A stretch of 59,465 bases of DNA from an uncultured Pirellulaceae bacterium (GTDB lineage Bacteria > Planctomycetota > Planctomycetia > Pirellulales > Pirellulaceae): assembly GCA_905480545.1 (NCBI GenBank), contig CAJQQR010000037.1, positions 1 through 59,465 on the forward strand, given 5' to 3'. How positions within the stretch are numbered: the first letter of the stretch is position 1; each line of letters starts with the position of its first letter. The notes under the pieces are model-generated. The model did no database searches. It saw only the letters and a list, made by a program, of their open reading frames with translations, and had not been told where the DNA came from. A program made the translations under genes and the position numbers. Below, one piece after another: positions 18,447 through 27,552 of this stretch.

Positions 18447-19903
18447 GTGACCGGCTCAGCTTTGACCAACTCACGCGGCTGATTCAAGTGATTGTAAACG
18501 ATCGTGTTTGGATCGATTCCCAGCGAATGATACATTGCCGCCAAGAGCTCAACAGGATGAACCGGATTTTCAAGTGGCGCAGATGCAGTCGCATCACTTT
18601 TTCCATAGACGAATCCACGCTTTGTTCCAGCTCCTGCAACCAGCGAAGTGTAACAGTAGGGCCAGTGATCTCGCCCATCATCGCTATTGCTGTTTCCGGA
18701 CGTGCTGTAGCCACGCTGAGGACTTCGGCCAAATTCGCCAAGACAAACGACCAAGGTCTCATCCAGCATTCCACGCTCATCCAAATCGGAAATCAGTGCA
18801 GATACACCAGAGTCGAGCATCGGGGCAGCCTGATTTTTCATCCGACCGGTTAACCCAACATGGACGTCCCACGAGTGATTGTCTGAATTTGCGACCTTTG
18901 GCCAAACGACTTCGACCACTCGCGTACCGGCTTCAACCAAACGCCGTGCCAACAAACAGCATTGACCGAACGTCGTGCTGCCATACTTGTCTCGCGTCGA
19001 TTGCTTCTCCAATGAAAGATCAAACGCTTCACGAGCCTTTCCGGAACTGATCAACTTTATGGCCGATTTGTAATAGTCGTCCAAATCGTAACGCTCAACG
19101 GCCTTGCCAATTTCGGGCATTTTCTGATTCACAATATCGCGTAATCGAGCGCGACGATTCAAGCGAATTGGAGAAATCCCATCCCGCAATTTCAGGTCAT
19201 CAACGTTAACACGATTCATTTTCGCCATGTCCATGTCCCCCCCCTGCGGGAACATGTAATAGGGATCGTACGCCCGTCCAAGGAACCCAGCCGTACCACC
19301 CTTGTTGACCACGTTGCTTTCCTGAAGAGGACGCGGCATCATCACAAATGGAATCATGGCCTCGGTCGGTGGCTTTAATCGGACAACATTTGAACCAAAT
19401 GTTGGAAAGTCTTTTGGCGATGGTGGCTCAAGTTGCCCTGACGGGCTAACTTTGTCTGTTGTGTATCCGGTGTGAAGCTGGTAAATCGCCGCTGTGTGAT
19501 TGAACAACCCCTTTGGCTTGTAGCTCATCGAGCGAATCATCGTTAGCTTGTCGGTGATCTGTCCGATCTTTGGGAGCAGTTCTGTAACGTCCATACCCGG
19601 AACTTTCGTTTTCGCACGTTTGAAAACAGAACGAACGTTATCCGGCACATTGTCTTTTGGATCCCAGAGGTCGAGATGGCTGGGACCACCTTGAAGGTAA
19701 ACCAAAATCACACTCTTAGCTTTTCCCCAACCCGGAGAGTTCTTCGAGGCCCCTTCGTTGGCCGATGCCGATTGCATTTGAAGGATCTGGTTGAGCGACA
19801 AACCGAACATGGCGGAACCGCCCACACGAAGCACGCTTCTTCGCGAAACTCCGACTTCTTTGTCGCAAACATCTTTTCCGGCTTGTCCAAGAATGGAAAG
19901 CAT
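18431..19903 (-). CDS. DUF1501 domain protein with twin-arginine leader
   Basis: Protein of 490 residues from the alkaline-phosphatase-like/sulfatase-related DUF1501 family, one of the most expanded families in planctomycetes. The N-terminus carries [10 protein letters not shown] near residues 20-29 followed by a hydrophobic stretch, as in a Tat signal, so the protein is probably exported folded. Family marks include the [16 protein letters not shown] strand and the [11 protein letters not shown] segment near residue 390. The ATG follows AGGAGG with good spacing. DUF1501 genes commonly sit beside DUF1549/DUF1553 genes, but none is present here. The function is unknown. Confidence 0.93.
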   Translation of the reverse strand: MLSILGQAGKDVCDKEVGVSRRSVLRVGGSAMFGLSLNQILQMQSASANEGASKNSPGWGKAKSVILVYLQGGPSHLDLWDPKDNVPDNVRSVFKRAKTKVPGMDVTELLPKIGQITDKLTMIRSMSYKPKGLFNHTAAIYQLHTGYTTDKVSPSGQLEPPSPKDFPTFGSNVVRLKPPTEAMIPFVMMPRPLQESNVVNKGGTAGFLGRAYDPYYMFPQGGDMDMAKMNRVNVDDLKLRDGISPIRLNRRARLRDIVNQKMPEIGKAVERYDLDDYYKSAIKLISSGKAREAFDLSLEKQSTRDKYGSTTFGQCCLLARRLVEAGTRVVEVVWPKVANSDNHSWDVHVGLTGRMKNQAAPMLDSGVSALISDLDERGMLDETLVVCLGEFGRSPQRGYSTSGNSNSDDGRDHWPYCYTSLVAGAGTKRGFVYGKSDATASAPLENPVHPVELLAAMYHSLGIDPNTIVYNHLNQPRELVKAEPVTSIFS

Positions 19904-19904
19904 A

Positions 19905-19921
19905 CGAACCTCCTAAGTTCG
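19905..19921 (-). promoter_or_regulatory. Ribosome-binding site within a small hairpin
   Basis: On the minus strand CGAAC-TTAGGAG-GTTCG forms a five-base-pair stem that holds the AGGAGG of the DUF1501 gene mostly in its loop, immediately before the ATG. The AGGAGG fixes the start. Whether the hairpin regulates translation is not known. Confidence 0.55.
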
Positions 19922-20334
19922 ATAGTAGGTGGGAATTCAAAAAGAGAATTCGATCTCTTCAATTGTTCTATTATAAAAGATCGACACGTCAGAACGCAAT
20001 ATTTCACCAAAAAACGTTCCTGTGGTAGCGATGTTCCCTTAAAGCTGCCGATTGCAACTGTTTTGATGTGAAATAGCAGTCCGTTCAGCCTGCGAATCGA
20101 TGATGGATTCCCAATTGACCACGCAGGAATCCAAATGGGTCTCATTTTATTCTGAGCAATCGGGCAATTTAGCTGCTACTTGACCCTGATTCTTCCCAAT
20201 CGATATCATTGTCACATCGCATTAGACATTGAAGAAAGATTTTTGGCTGGATGATCAACTTGGTATCCGACCATTTTTGACCGAAGAAGAGATGAGACAT
20301 AAATGTCGTTTTGGAATTGTAAGACGCAGTAAAT
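19922..20334. other. Divergent intergenic region between DUF1501 and tsaC-fusion genes
   Basis: Over 400 nt of AT-rich DNA that must hold the promoters of both divergent genes. Frames on either strand here are short or overlap the DUF1501 gene and do not look coding. No repeat or strong hairpin noticed. Confidence 0.3.
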
Positions 20335-21468
20335 ATGCCGCCCATTGTCATCGACTTAAAAAAAACGGACGACCCGATCGATGCTGTTCATTTGGCGGTT
20401 GAATTTCTGGCGGCCGGCAAAATTGTTGCACTTCCGACTGAAACGGTTTACGGAATTGCAGCAAGTGCACTCAACCCAGCTGCTGCGGATCGACTGGGCA
20501 AAATCAAATGCCGATCGAGCAAACAACCCTTTTCGATCGCGGTAAAAAGTGCTGACGATGCTTACGATTATGTACCTACGCTTTCAGTGATGGGCAAGCG
20601 ATTGGCCCGCCGCTGCTGGCCGGGACCGATTACCTTGGTCGTTGATGGAACGCATCCGGACAGCGTGATTACCCAACTTCCAGATATCATCCGTCCTATG
20701 GTTTTAATCGATGGAGCAGTCGGATTGAGAGTCCCTGCCCATGAAGTGTTTCAAAGTGTTTCTCGATTGTCAGTCGGACCGATGTTATTAACAAGCGCGA
20801 ACTTGCATGGGGAACCGGATTGCACCGATTGCGAGAGCATTGTTGAACGATTGGGAGATCAGGTCGATTTAATTTTGAATGACGGGCCATCAAGATACGG
20901 TCAATCATCAACGGTCGTTAAAGTGCGTGAAAACGAATACGAGATTTTACGAGCCGGTGTTTTTGGAGACTCTGCGATGAAGCGTATGTCTAGTTTTATG
21001 GCGTTATTGGTTTGCACCGGTAACACTTGCCGAAGCCCTATGGCCGAACTACTTCTTAAAAAGCGGATTGCCGAAAAGCTAAAGTGCAAAATCGAGGAGC
21101 TGGACGACAAAGGCGTGATCGTGACGTCCGCTGGTGTGGCGGCGATGCCGGGCGACAAGGCTTCTCAAGAATCGATTGACGTCTTACAAAACATGGAGCT
21201 GGATTTGAGCTCGCATGAGAGCCAACCTGTCTCCGATCAGCTTTTGACTTCTGCCGACTTGATTCTTACGATGACCAAGGGGCACCGCCAAGCTCTGATT
21301 TCCCACTGGCCAGACATTGCGGAGCGGACACACGTCCTATGCATCGACGGCAGTGATGTTTCAGATCCGATTGGAGGACCGATGTCGCTCTATGAAAGCT
21401 GTGCAAAACAGATTGACGACCAGTTGAAAACGTGGGTCGAGAAAATTGATTTAGGAATTCCAGAATAA
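20335..21468 (+). CDS. Fusion of TsaC/Sua5 (threonylcarbamoyl-AMP synthase) with an LMW phosphatase of YwlE type
   Basis: A 377-residue two-domain protein. The first part (about 1-215) is a YrdC/Sua5 domain that makes threonylcarbamoyl-AMP for tRNA t6A; it shows LPTETVYGIA, the KCRSSKQPF segment, and SANLHGEPD. The second part (about 222-375) is a low-molecular-weight phosphatase with the CX5R loop Cys227-Arg233 (CTGNTCRS) and general acid Asp344 in DPIGGP. The Thr231 and the DPxGG form match the protein-arginine phosphatase YwlE more than tyrosine phosphatases. In Bacillus subtilis tsaC (ywlC), ywlE and rpiB (ywlF) are neighbours in the same order. Here the first two are one chain and rpiB follows with no gap. 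Confidence 0.93.
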   Translation: MPPIVIDLKKTDDPIDAVHLAVEFLAAGKIVALPTETVYGIAASALNPAAADRLGKIKCRSSKQPFSIAVKSADDAYDYVPTLSVMGKRLARRCWPGPITLVVDGTHPDSVITQLPDIIRPMVLIDGAVGLRVPAHEVFQSVSRLSVGPMLLTSANLHGEPDCTDCESIVERLGDQVDLILNDGPSRYGQSSTVVKVRENEYEILRAGVFGDSAMKRMSSFMALLVCTGNTCRSPMAELLLKKRIAEKLKCKIEELDDKGVIVTSAGVAAMPGDKASQESIDVLQNMELDLSSHESQPVSDQLLTSADLILTMTKGHRQALISHWPDIAERTHVLCIDGSDVSDPIGGPMSLYESCAKQIDDQLKTWVEKIDLGIPE

Positions 21469-21915
21469 ATGCATATCGCAATTGGCAACGATCATCGTGG
21501 CGCCTTGATCAAAAAAAAGTTACAAGCATCACTCGAGAAACTCGGCCATCAAGTCATTGATGATGGGGCCAATGAGGGAGACGATTGCGACTATCCAGAT
21601 GTTGCCGCCGTGGTCGCAAAACGCATCGCAAACAAGGAAGTCGACCGCGGAATCCTGATTTGTGGCACCGGCATCGGCATGGCAATCGCCGCTAACAAAA
21701 TCAACGGAGTTCGGGCGACGACCTGCGGAGATGTTGAAACGGCGAAAATTTGCCGACGGCACAATGATGTGAACGTACTCTGTCTTGCTGGTGAATTCGT
21801 GGACCACGGCGATTTTGAACCGGTTATCCAAGCGTGGCTTGAAACCGAATTTGAAGGCGGACGCCATGATCGCCGCGTTAACAAAATCACCAACCTTGAA
21901 TCACGATGTAATTAA
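21469..21915 (+). CDS. rpiB: Ribose-5-phosphate isomerase B
   Basis: Cytosolic isomerase that interconverts ribose 5-phosphate and ribulose 5-phosphate in the pentose phosphate pathway. It has 148 residues, normal for the RpiB/LacAB family. Signature segments: AIGNDHRG near the start with the substrate-binding DH pair, YPDVA, and ICGTGIGM with the catalytic Cys65. The ATG directly abuts the stop codon of the TsaC/phosphatase fusion, so the two are translated from one message. Confidence 0.95.
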   Translation: MHIAIGNDHRGALIKKKLQASLEKLGHQVIDDGANEGDDCDYPDVAAVVAKRIANKEVDRGILICGTGIGMAIAANKINGVRATTCGDVETAKICRRHNDVNVLCLAGEFVDHGDFEPVIQAWLETEFEGGRHDRRVNKITNLESRCN

Positions 21916-22011
21916 AATCCTTTTCCATGCTTGACTTTTTTCAGGCAAAAAAGCTGCTCAGAAACACAAGTATTGCTGACGTAGAAATCGCGTTCTCGTT
22001 CGGAAGAAAAC

Positions 22012-22019
22012 AAGGAGGT
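22012..22019 (+). promoter_or_regulatory. Strong Shine-Dalgarno site that decides the MogA/MoaB start
   Basis: AAGGAGGT lies 3 nt before ATG 22023. The frame is open further upstream to 21927, but this match and the start of the conserved fold make 22023 the start. Confidence 0.75.
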
Positions 22020-22022
22020 ATC

Positions 22023-22562
22023 ATGAGTAATGTCGCTGCCAAAATTGGAATCGTCACCGTTTCGGATCGAGCGAGCCGCGGCGAATACAAAGACCGAGGT
22101 GGACCGGCGATCGTTGATTACTTAAATGAAGTCCTTTCTACTTCATGGGAAGCGGTCGCACGGGTAATTTCTGATGACCAAAGCGTTATCGAAAAAACTT
22201 TGATGGAACTGTCCGATGTCGAACAATGTGGGCTCATCGTCACCACAGGCGGAACCGGTCCTGCAAAACGGGACGTCACACCAGAAGCAACTGAAGCGGT
22301 AGCAGAGAAACTGATGCCAGGCTTTGGTGAGCTAATGCGAAAAGTCAGTTTGGAAAAAGTCGCTACCGCAATTCTTTCTCGACAAACGGCTTGCATTCGC
22401 GGCAGTTCATTAATTGTAAACCTACCCGGGCAGCCCAAAGCGATTGGCGAATGTTTAGATGCTGTCTTTCCTGCCATCCCTTATTGTGTTGAATTAATCA
22501 ACGGCCCCTATCTTGAGACGAATGAAGAACGCCTCGTCGCATTCCGCCCCAAAAAAAAATAA
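22023..22562 (+). CDS. Molybdenum cofactor biosynthesis protein, MogA/MoaB family
   Basis: Molybdopterin adenylyltransferase-type protein of 179 residues that prepares molybdopterin for metal insertion. The MoCF-binding fold is visible: GIVTVSDRASRG at the start, LIVTTGGTGPAKRDVTPEAT near residues 76-95, and the LPGQPKA segment near residue 140, all characteristic of the MogA/MoaB clade. The start is set by AAGGAGGT just upstream. It follows rpiB by about 108 nt. No other Moco genes are in the window. Whether it acts as MogA or as a MoaB paralogue cannot be decided. Confidence 0.92.
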   Translation: MSNVAAKIGIVTVSDRASRGEYKDRGGPAIVDYLNEVLSTSWEAVARVISDDQSVIEKTLMELSDVEQCGLIVTTGGTGPAKRDVTPEATEAVAEKLMPGFGELMRKVSLEKVATAILSRQTACIRGSSLIVNLPGQPKAIGECLDAVFPAIPYCVELINGPYLETNEERLVAFRPKKK

Positions 22563-22589
22563 TCTGAAATGCATTTTCGCTGGTGTTTT

Positions 22590-22653
22590 AAAAACTTGGT
22601 CGAACAATAAAACCTCCGCGGTCTCTGGATCTCCGCGGCTCCAAGTTTTTTTC
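22590..22653. terminator. Bidirectional terminator between convergent genes
   Basis: The arms AAAAACTTGG (22590-22599) and CCAAGTTTTT (22641-22650) pair over ten bases, with an inner pair of CCGCGG blocks (22616-22621 and 22633-22638). A- and T-tracts flank both sides. It lies between the convergent MogA/MoaB and reductase genes and can serve both. Confidence 0.85.
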
Positions 22654-22668
22654 GAGAACCGTACGATA

Positions 22669-23409
22669 TCACCAGTAGCGTTCAATCACGATTTGCCCCG
22701 GTTTTTTCTTCCGGTGCTTGACCATCTCACGGTTACCAAGCTTCGATTCCATTTCATCAAGCATTGCCGGATTCCCACATAGCATCACCGCTGAATCGTT
22801 CTTAGAAAGTTCACAGTCAGCCGTTTCTTCCAATGTACCGCTCTCCATACATTGCGGAATCCGTCCAAACAATGCGTCAGGAGATTCGTCACGAGACAGC
22901 ACGGGAACATATTCGAATTGCTTACCATACGTGCCGCGATAGGCAGCCAATTCGTCTTGATAGGCCAGATCGGTATGGTGTCGAACACCATGCACTACAA
23001 CAATTTTTTCGTACCGCGACCAAGGCTCTGATGTTCGCAACATCGCAATGTAGGGTGCCAAACCCGTCCCGGTTGCGATGAGCCACAAGTGCTTTGCATC
23101 CGGCGTTTTTTCCAGCGTAAAACTACCGGTTGCTTTTTCGCTCACCTCCAACGCATCACCAACATCGAGCGCCCAAAGCTTCGGAGTCAACTTGCCCTCT
23201 TCAACCAACACGACAAAAAAATCGAGTTCGTCGCCATGGGGTGACGCAACAGAATAGGGACGATTTGTACGTTCTTCATCTTCGACGACTGCCAAATGTA
23301 AAAACTGCCCGGGATGAAACGGCAGGACCTCAGGTGAAGAGACGGTCAAAGTGAACAATCCCTCCGCCCAAACTTTTTTTCGAAGCACTGTCGACGGAGT
23401 CCATTTCAT
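22669..23409 (-). CDS. Ferredoxin/flavodoxin-NADP reductase family protein
   Basis: FAD-dependent reductase of 246 residues in the FNR superfamily, probably passing electrons between NADPH and ferredoxin or flavodoxin. The FAD domain shows RPYSVASP near residue 49 (the RxYS motif) after FHPGQFLHLAV. The NADP domain shows GTGLAPYIAML near residue 113, VHGVRH, and the MLCGNPAMLDEM segment near residue 208. The length and the short C-terminal IERYW end match the bacterial Fpr group (ending in aromatic residues that stack on FAD). It stands alone and is convergent with the MogA/MoaB gene. Confidence 0.92.
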   Translation of the reverse strand: MKWTPSTVLRKKVWAEGLFTLTVSSPEVLPFHPGQFLHLAVVEDEERTNRPYSVASPHGDELDFFVVLVEEGKLTPKLWALDVGDALEVSEKATGSFTLEKTPDAKHLWLIATGTGLAPYIAMLRTSEPWSRYEKIVVVHGVRHHTDLAYQDELAAYRGTYGKQFEYVPVLSRDESPDALFGRIPQCMESGTLEETADCELSKNDSAVMLCGNPAMLDEMESKLGNREMVKHRKKKPGQIVIERYW

Positions 23410-23999
23410 ATCTATTCCATGATGTTGAGCGAGGGGAGAAATCTCTCACTCGCAAATTATAACGCAAATAATCCGCGATATGAAACGCGACTAAGCCCCG
23501 ACAAACTTGCTTTCCGTCAACGTAGTGGTATCAAAATAGATCAAATCTCAACTGCTTGACTTGGTGACTCCGCCGGAATCTTCAAGCTGATGAAAAACTT
23601 CCAGCAGATTGCTTTTCGATCGATAATCATCTAGCTTCTTTGAAATTCCATATCGGAAAATGCGATCAGATTTCCAACACTCATCTTAACTCATCCTTGC
23701 AACGCTGAACCTGCAACGCTGAATAACCGCAGGATCCTGAACGGCACTCGAATTAAAAAAAACGCGGAACCCCGGCGTTTCAAAAGGCAACACGGAGTTC
23801 TGACAAAATCAATAGAGTGCTTTAGAATGGAAGTAGTCGATTGAAAAAATGATGGCTTAGTGCTGCGATTGAAGGCGAGTAGGAGTGCGTAGGATTTATG
23901 ACCTGGACCAACAAAACAAGACCCGACGGATCATGGCTAGAACCTGCGAGCGACGATTGGTGAAAGGGCGTGAAGCCCAACCTTCCCGGTTGGTTCGAG
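23410..23999. other. Gap between the reductase and Hsp70-like genes
   Basis: No gene is apparent. It contains a 14-bp direct repeat in almost two copies (TGCAACGCTGAACC, 23698-23724), a minus-strand terminator (23755-23780), and two adjacent hairpins at 23966-23993 (GGGC/GCCC and CCAACC/GGTTGG) just past the stop of the Hsp70-like gene. Confidence 0.5.
23755..23780 (-). terminator. Intrinsic terminator for the Hsp70-like transcript
   Basis: Read on the minus strand, AACGC and GCGTT flank a nine-base loop and are followed by a run of eight T. It is about 220 nt past the Hsp70-like gene's stop, and no other minus-strand gene ends nearby. Confidence 0.7.
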
Positions 24000-26025
24000 C
24001 TACATCAAACCTTTCAGAAACGCTTGCAAAGCCGGATCATCCGCGGCGACCTTTGGTGAATCCTCTGCTGCGAAGGGCAATTCATCCTTTTGGACATCCG
24101 TTTTTGGGACATCCGCCTTTTGAACATCCGTTTTTGGGACAACACAGCTTGGACCGTTCGTTCCCTCGGTTTCCAGGGCCGCGACCTCCCTTGCACCGCC
24201 TATTTTGTCGCCTGCCTCGACAACTTTTTTCTCATTCGCTTCTTTATCGCGACCTATCGCATGGCCATCCTGCTGATTGCCATGCCGCTGATTGCCATCC
24301 TGCTGATTGCCATTCTGTTCAGCGAGGGTTTTCAATTCTACTTTTTCCACTGAAAAAATCGCATCTGAATCGGATCGAGCAGAGCATTCTCTTTCCGAGG
24401 AAGAAGCAATTTCGTCTAAAAGCTCGTCCAATTCGGACTGTAGACTCAGGTCGGATTCATGAATTCCAGAAGGAGCTTCAACGGGTTCATCTTTGAGCTT
24501 ATCCAATACCAATCCGGCATCAAGTCTATCCCTCCATTCTCGCATCTCACTCTCGGATAATCCAGAAAAACGCTTGATCGTGGTTCGTGCCGCACACTCA
24601 ACATCTGGCAACTCTGCATTGACCGACAATCGCCCATCTCTCTCGTATCGGAACGTTACTTTGACGGTAGAGCCCTTTGGCAATCCGGGAGGCAAATTTG
24701 TGACAACGCACTTTCCAATTTTCAAGGCGTGCACCCGAATCAGTCCCGCCTTCGACAACGGTAACCAAGACATCCTTCTGTTGATCCTTCGATGTCGAAA
24801 AAGTCTTGCTTCGCGTCGCCGGGATCTTCGTATTTCGCGGAATCATGACCCTCCGTTTTGGTAATTTCGTCTTTGGATCAATCCCGAGAACACCGAGATC
24901 ATGCGAATTAATATTTGCAACGGACACGCCAGAGGTGTTCTCCGGAAAGCCACTTAAAATACCTGCGTATATTGCGGCACCGTGAGCGACAGCTTCATCT
25001 GGCGCAAGTGAACGATCTGCCTTTAAAGAAGATTCTTTTTCAAGCATGCGATGGACCATCGGCATTCGTGTCGATCCACCAACCAAAATCAATCGGGTAA
25101 TATCTTTCCACCGCTTCCCCGCATCCATCAATAAATGCTCACAAGTCATGCGAGTCCGTTCCAAAAGGTCCACGGTCAATTGTTCGAATTGTGACCGTGA
25201 AATGGTCATCTGCGCATTCTTTCCGTCGACGCCCATTCGAATCCGAGCTTCATTGCGAACAGTCAGCGTCTTTTTGGCATTCTCCGCTTCTTGAATCAGT
25301 CGCTCCATCGCCGACGGGTTTTCGCGCAAATCAATCCCCTGCTCTTTCTCAAATTGCTCAGCAAGAAAATCGACCAAGCGTTTATCCCAATCAATCCCCC
25401 CAAGGTAAACGTCGCCCGCGGTTGCAATCGCGTCAAAATTCCGGCCATTGATTTCCATCAATGTCGCGTCAAACGTTCCGCCACCCAAATCGTAGACCAA
25501 CACCGTTTCTCGCTCCAACGAATTGCCGTTTCCATCCACGAACCCCGTTTGAACACCATACGCAATCGCGGCCGCCGTTGGCTCATTGATAATGTCAAGA
25601 ACCTCGATCTCGGCAAGCCTTCCCGCGTCCTGGGTTGCTTTCCGACGCGTCTCGTTAAAATAAGCAGGCACAGTGATCACCGCTTTTGAAATCACACCTA
25701 ATTTCAATTCCCCATCCGATTTCAATTTTTTCAAGACGAGAGACTCGATCACCTCGGGAGGAAGTCGATTGCCCAAAATCGTTTTCGGGAAAAGTTCTTC
25801 ACCGATACATCGCTTCGCATAACGAGCAACCCGCGCCGCATCAAACTCAGCAGCCTTGACAGCCTCACGGCCGACGATCGGTCCGGCCGAATCGAAGAAC
25901 ACAACACTGGGAGTGGTTAGCTCTCCCTCCTCACTGCGTAACGTTTCGGGCTTCCCGTTGACATCCAAAAACGCCATCGCGGAATAAGTCGTCCCCAAAT
26001 CGATCCCGATGTTTCGTTCAAACAT
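24000..26025 (-). pseudogene. Hsp70/DnaK-like protein, reading frame interrupted by a +1 shift
   Basis: Hsp70-family ATPase. The first frame starts at ATG 26025 (preceded by GGGGGA) and encodes a full nucleotide-binding domain: GIDLGTTYSAMAF, NEPTAAAIAYG, VYDLGGGTFDATL, and LVGGSTRMPMV near residue 325. It then reaches the substrate-binding domain up to VTVVEGGTDSG. At about 24720-24755 the homology passes to the next frame (ALKIGKCVVTNLPPG), which runs to a stop at 24000. Staying in the first frame gives an unrelated tail ending at 24598. A one-base insertion in the genome, a sequencing error, or a true +1 shift would explain it. The C-terminal tail contains a run of 15-bp repeats coding for NQQDG-like units in place of the usual lid. 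Confidence 0.82.
24264..24320. repeat. In-frame 15-bp tandem repeat in the Hsp70-like tail
   Basis: Units of the type GCCATCCTGCTGATT recur at 24264, 24279, 24294 and, partly, 24309. On the minus strand they code five-residue units rich in Asn, Gln, Asp and Gly. A second repetitive block (about 24090-24145) codes DVQK/VPKT-like units. Confidence 0.8.
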
Positions 26026-26244
26026 TTTTTGATCCCCCAGTTGCAGAACGGACATTCTGCACACGCGAATGGTTAGCAAATGACGATTATTTGAAACCGG
26101 ATTATAAAATGCCAACGGAGCAAAAAAAAGAGTTCGGCAAACGCAATTTGCCGACAATTAATGACACGTTTCCCTCGAGTGAAGTTGCAAGTCTTGTTTT
26201 CAGCAAAGCAATCAGCTGCAACCAGGCTTCAATATCCGCCATTT

Positions 26245-26308
26245 GGGAGCAATAACGCGAAGGAGCAATAACGCGAAGGAGCAATGACGCGTGGGAGCAA
26301 TGACGCTT
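26245..26308. repeat. 16-bp tandem repeat abutting the OmpA-like gene's stop
   Basis: Four units of about GGGAGCAATAACGCGA, at 26245, 26261, 26277 and 26293, with a few substitutions each. The last unit ends exactly at the stop codon of the minus-strand OmpA-like gene (26308-26310). Confidence 0.93.
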
Positions 26309-27183
26309 TATTGCAGCGATTCGGGGTAGATGACGATTTCAATTCGTCGATTCTTTGTCTGAGCTTCTGGGCTGCTGTTTGAAAATCGCGGACGATTTCC
26401 ACCCTGCCCTAAAATAAACATCTGCTTTTCATTAATGCTACGATTTTTTCGATAATAATCAAAAACTGCCAGTGCTTGGGTGCCGCTAATCCGATGCAAT
26501 GAATCATCGCCAAACACTTGGACATTATCAATGTGCCCCTCGACACCAATGAGCTGACGTGAAAAGTGCCGTTTGATTTCCATCGAAACCTGATCCAACA
26601 TTGCCTTTCCGACGGTGGTCAGACCGTAGGTCCCCTGCGTAAACAATTTGTCGGTTGGCAAGTAGATACGAATCACGTCGCCATCTTCCGCCGACTCAAT
26701 TCCTGAAAGATTGAGTTGACTTAGCTTGCCGAGCAAGCTGTTATTCGCACGAATTTCCGCCCCGGCTTGGGTTCTTGCAGACGCTTGAATCGCGGTCAGA
26801 CGCCCGTCAACTTCCGTTTTTGCGGTAGACAGCTGTTTGTACTTCTCGACCGTATCACCCAATTGACGCTTGAGCAAATTCTTTTCGTCTGTCGAAACCG
26901 CTAATTGTTTCTTTAACTGCGCAACATCCGTATACAAATCTTGATTTGTCGAGTCAAAACTCGAAAGTTTATTGTTGAGTTCCTGGATTTTGGCGGCCAG
27001 CGAATCGTTCAATTGCTGAGCTTGATCCATCGCCTGCGGATTAAATTCGCTATTATTTGCTAGCTGATTCTTGGAAAATGGATTTTGATTGCTGGCTTGG
27101 CCAAATTGCCCTTGATTGCAGCCACCCACGATCAACGAAAACGATGCGATGAAACAAAACCCAATTTTGGCTCGGCTAAACAT
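26308..27183 (-). CDS. OmpA-family lipoprotein with coiled coil
   Basis: Exported lipoprotein of 291 residues. The signal peptide ends in the lipobox LIVGGC with Cys22. A long coiled coil (about residues 50-130, heptad-like LNNKLSSF and LKKQL stretches) follows, then an OmpA/MotB-type peptidoglycan-binding domain (about 165-288) with VEGHIDN and the final RNRRIEIVIYP-like motif. It probably tethers the outer membrane to the cell wall. A 16-bp tandem repeat begins right after its stop codon. It is upstream of the Hsp70-like gene on the same strand, about 280 nt away. Confidence 0.92.
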   Translation of the reverse strand: MFSRAKIGFCFIASFSLIVGGCNQGQFGQASNQNPFSKNQLANNSEFNPQAMDQAQQLNDSLAAKIQELNNKLSSFDSTNQDLYTDVAQLKKQLAVSTDEKNLLKRQLGDTVEKYKQLSTAKTEVDGRLTAIQASARTQAGAEIRANNSLLGKLSQLNLSGIESAEDGDVIRIYLPTDKLFTQGTYGLTTVGKAMLDQVSMEIKRHFSRQLIGVEGHIDNVQVFGDDSLHRISGTQALAVFDYYRKNRSINEKQMFILGQGGNRPRFSNSSPEAQTKNRRIEIVIYPESLQ

Positions 27184-27552
27184 TAGTATTGCTTGAAGAA
27201 AACCCTAGCGATTTGATAAAAATCTTGCGGATCGTATCAAGCTGGATTCATGAAGTAAAGTTCATTTTTACAGCGATTCAAGATTACACACCAATCGCCG
27301 ATCACCGCTTTTATTTCCAAACAGAAGAGCTGGAATCACATCGCGGTTTGTTAGACTGCTTTCTAAAACGCGGACGTCCCAACAAACTCTTGCCCAAAAA
27401 AGTGGGGAATTGGCCTCACAACCGACCGATTCACTGCAACCAAGCCACCAGCCACTTTATTTTCAGTTCAGCCGCCCACCTACCATCCTATACCTCCAAT
27501 TACCACCGCAACCTTTGTTCAATATTTAATAGGAGGCCTCTGCACGATATTT
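27184..27552. other. Gap between the OmpA-like and glycogen phosphorylase genes
   Basis: About 370 nt, both flanking genes on the minus strand. A plus-strand open frame crosses it into the phosphorylase gene (27189-27620) from a TTG start without a ribosome-binding site. I do not count it as a gene. No strong hairpin noticed. Confidence 0.3.

Noticed and set aside
23966..23993. Two adjacent hairpins as a REP element or terminator
   Set aside because: They have no T-tract and I found no second copy in the window, so no class is assigned.
23885..24496. Plus-strand frame of 203 codons
   Set aside because: It is opposite the Hsp70-like tail. Its Pro/His/Arg/Leu-rich composition is that of a shadow of the repeat region.
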